Origin: Bagarius yarrelli | Taxonomy: Eukaryota > Chordata > Actinopteri > Siluriformes > Sisoridae | DNA length: 64,000 nt | Direction of reading: 5' to 3' | Assembly: GCA_005784505.1 (NCBI GenBank) | Contig: VCAZ01000055.1 | Location: 2,508,496 to 2,572,495, forward strand | In this document: in pieces, positions 62,187 through 64,000 of the stretch | Numbering within the stretch: the stretch's first letter is position 1 | Layout: the number at the start of each line of letters is the position of its first letter | Translations under genes and position numbers: made by a program | Notes under the pieces: generated by a model | Told to the model about the DNA's origin: nothing | Seen by the model: the letters and a program-made list of their open reading frames with translations, nothing else | Databases searched by the model: none

Positions 62187-62803
62187 TACACTCTCCATGT
62201 TGTGTTGGGAGCCCCCTTTGACTTTACATCTGTAAGAAATTAGGAGCAGAAGTAAATTGATTTCATGCTGTTTTAATATTTAAAATATTTCTCCGTATTT
62301 CTGTCTTAAAGCCAGACCTTCCAAAAATCAAGAGATGGTGGCCAATAATTCTCTTAAAGAACTTTGTAGGTTTTCCAGAAAGGTATGTTCTCATTTCTTT
62401 ACAGTTAATAATACATTGCACTATATCCCAGGCTAATAAAAAACAAGCAAATGTGTTATAGAACAAAAAACCTCCAGAATACAATAAAATTACATGGAGA
62501 ACAAGCTACACCCAGCAGCAGTGAGGTATTTGTCAGTATATAAATATGTGTATATATATAATGTATAATTTATATGAAATAGTAAAATTGTATTATTCTT
62601 TGGCATTTTCTAATGAAGGACCGCACATAAGCACATAAAATAGGCTGTAAAATGTCAATAGACATGTCTTCAGGGGCCCAGTGGAGAAGCCTCTTTTTCT
62701 CAAAATAGAAGAGGACATGAAAGAAAAGGCCCGCCAAAATCTCAACCACATGGACCCATTTGTGTTTAATTTTTCATTCAAGGAAGACATGGAGATCTTC
62801 TAA
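62187..62803 (+). CDS. Candidate three-exon 3' end of an unrecognised gene, antisense within ppil6
   Basis: Three plus-strand segments with splice-like ends chain in one frame. 62187-62231 (acceptor ctgttttcag, donor GTAAGA) gives YTLHVVLGAPFDFTS. 62312-62382 (acceptor tgtcttaaag, donor GTATGT) gives PDLPKIKRWWPIILLKNFVG then FPE. 62674-62803 (acceptor catgtcttcag) gives R-GPVEKPLFLKIEEDMKEKAR then QNLNHMDPFVFNFSFKEDME and IF-stop. An AATAAA lies at 63006-63011, 203 nt after the stop. I do not recognise the family; the W-P spacing faintly recalls the C-terminus of some uncharacterised fish proteins. Upstream exons are not resolved; the open stretch 61915-62136 could contribute. It may also be a decayed gene or transposon-derived. 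The supporting facts are phase, splice signals and polyA only. Confidence 0.35.
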
Positions 62804-63005
62804 ATTGAATGCCATGATAGAATGGGATTAAGTAAACGTGGCGTTTGAAGATTAAAAGGATAATGCTTTCAAGGCTAATTATTTCCTTTATTCTTATTAA
62901 AATTATATTCTTGCGTGTGTTGTACATTAGTTAGTTTTAGTTTCTATTTTGTTGAAATGTTTTATTTAAAAGTTGCACTTTTTCCAAGTTTAATTGGATG
63001 TCTAA

Positions 63006-63011
63006 AATAAA
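63006..63011 (+). terminator. AATAAA downstream of the candidate nested gene
   Basis: Canonical polyadenylation hexamer 203 nt after the TAA at 62801-62803. AT-rich sequence follows. It supports, but does not prove, a transcript end. Confidence 0.35.
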
Positions 63012-63378
63012 AAGTATTTTTGATATCAAACATCCACTCTGTTTTTAAGTATTTATTAAAAACAAACATAAACTAAATACTTCATCATAATCTACAGTCA
63101 AAATTGTTAGGGTAAATAGATTAATCAAAATTAATATCAATAAGAAAAATCAAATTATGTATTTTTTGAATTTGTGTATTTAATATTAAACATTTAACCA
63201 AAAAAATCCTATTAAAAGTCTTGCAATAGCTCGTATTACATCCAATAAAAGTAAACTGGGCTAATAAACCACGATTGTTCCGCTGTTAACCATATATGGT
63301 ACGCCTCACTTCCGGTCTGGAATGTGTGTTGGCCTGCGAGTCTGCAGCCGGATATATCTCACTTTTGGGGGTACTTAC

Positions 63379-63567
63379 CCCTGTGCTGTGCAGGTGATTG
63401 GTGTAGTTCTCCTGTGCGAGAGCCGCATACAGCGCTTGTGGACGATAGAAGGTGAATGTCCACCGTTTCTCTGCCCAACTGCACAGCTTTTTCTCGTCAC
63501 CCAGTAAACTTCCGTTCGCGAAGCACAGAACGTTGCCGGAGTAGCGCCACATTTCCCCCCTGAGCTC
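63379..63567 (-). CDS. ppil6: ppil6 exon, PPIL6-specific N-terminal region
   Basis: 189 nt, 63 codons, phase 0 at both ends. Acceptor is gtggtgcag at 63568-63570 and donor is GTAAGTACC at 63378. It encodes ELRGEMWRYSGNVLCFANGS then LLGDEKKLCSWAEKRW and FYRPQALYAALAQENYTNHL. This aligns with human PPIL6 RELKNETWEYSSSVISFVNG...LGD...KPSALYDALTEDF. The region precedes the cyclophilin domain and has no known catalytic part. The first recognised exon starts next to a pentanucleotide array that fills the preceding intron to the window edge. Confidence 0.92.
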
Positions 63568-63580
63568 CTGCACCACATTA

Positions 63581-64000
63581 CAGCACAACACAGCAAGTAC
63601 AGCACATGACAGCTCAGCACAGTTCAGCACAGTACAGTACAGCACACAACAATACAGCACAGTACAGCACAGTACAGCACAGTTCAGCACAGAACAGTAC
63701 ATCACAGCACAGTACAGCACAGCACACCACAATACAGTACAGCACAGTACAGCCACAGTACAGCACAGAACAGTACAGTACATCACAGTTCAGCACAGAA
63801 CAGTACATCACAGCCACAATAACACAGTACACACAACACAGTAACAGTACAGCACAGTACAGCACACACACAGCACAATACAGCACAGAACACAGTACAG
63901 CAGAACAGTCACAAATACAGCACAGTTCAGCACAGAACAGTACATCACAGCACAGTACAGCACAGCACAGCACAGCACAACAGAACATACAGTACAGCAC
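63581..64000. repeat. (CAGCA/CAGTA)n pentanucleotide array, open at window edge
   Basis: Five-base units ACAGC and ACAGT mixed irregularly for at least 420 bp, starting 14 bp outside the first visible ppil6 exon and continuing past the end of the window. It occupies the start of the preceding ppil6 intron. Confidence 0.95.

Larger units (their letters stand above)
56306..64000 (-). other. ppil6: ppil6 gene, 3' portion (six exons to polyA signal)
   Basis: Gene-level span for peptidyl-prolyl isomerase-like 6. Six minus-strand exons add up to 708 nt, exactly 235 codons plus stop, with every splice phase agreeing. The human protein is about 311 residues, so about 75 N-terminal residues are missing and must lie beyond 64000. 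The deduced protein has a short N-terminal PPIL6-specific region and a complete cyclophilin fold. A polyadenylation signal AATAAA (minus strand) is at 56306-56311, about 200 nt past the stop. Head-to-tail order with enah leaves about 6 kb between the ppil6 3' end and the enah promoter, filled by transposons. Confidence 0.93.

Noticed and set aside
63614..64000. Cys-Leu-Tyr-rich minus-strand open frame reading toward the ppil6 exon
   Set aside because: Product of the pentanucleotide array; the ppil6 frame begins only at 63567 after the acceptor.

Overview
The window looks like nuclear DNA of a teleost fish. It has split genes with GT-AG introns, vertebrate-type protein exons, tRNA-derived fish SINEs, Tc1-like transposons, L2- and RTE-like LINE remnants, CpG-rich promoters and many long microsatellites. 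The repeat mix would suit an otophysan such as a catfish, but this is an impression and not a species call. Both recognisable genes are on the minus strand, arranged head to tail: ppil6 (56.3 kb to beyond 64 kb) lies upstream of enah (beyond 1 to about 50.3 kb).

enah (Mena, an Ena/VASP actin regulator): three 5' coding exons are present. Exon 1 (49925-49929 coding, in a CpG-rich promoter at 49.86-50.34 kb) encodes only ATG-AG. Exon 2 (13288-13453) and exon 3 (8049-8226) then give an uninterrupted 116-residue EVH1 domain very close to mammalian Mena. Intron 3 fills 1-8048 and the rest of the gene lies beyond the left edge. Intron 1 is 36.5 kb and contains the most striking object here, a 14.4-kb minisatellite (13723-28118). 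Its units have a core like CTGCACCGAGAGTGTAC followed by a variable (AC)n run, arranged in blocks of sequence variants. A second CpG-rich patch in intron 1 (32.82-33.23 kb) carries an RFX-type X-box and a phase-compatible start exon, so it is a candidate alternative enah promoter.

Intergenic 50.34-56.3 kb: a long (CT)n tract, a Tc1-like element of about 2.7 kb with an L2-like LINE nested inside it, a SINE and a decayed RTE-like LINE.

ppil6 (cyclophilin-like protein): six exons were reconstructed (63379-63567, 60250-60312, 60000-60147, 59829-59888, 58489-58624, 56512-56623). They give the C-terminal 235 residues and the stop; the N-terminal exons lie past 64000. On the opposite strand of the large ppil6 intron, three short exon-like segments (62187-62231, 62312-62382, 62674-62803) chain in one frame to a stop followed by AATAAA. 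This is a possible small, unrecognised nested gene.

All very long open frames between 13.7 and 28.1 kb are by-products of a repeat whose consensus has no stop codon in any of six frames. No rRNA, tRNA gene, CRISPR array or prokaryotic feature was seen.
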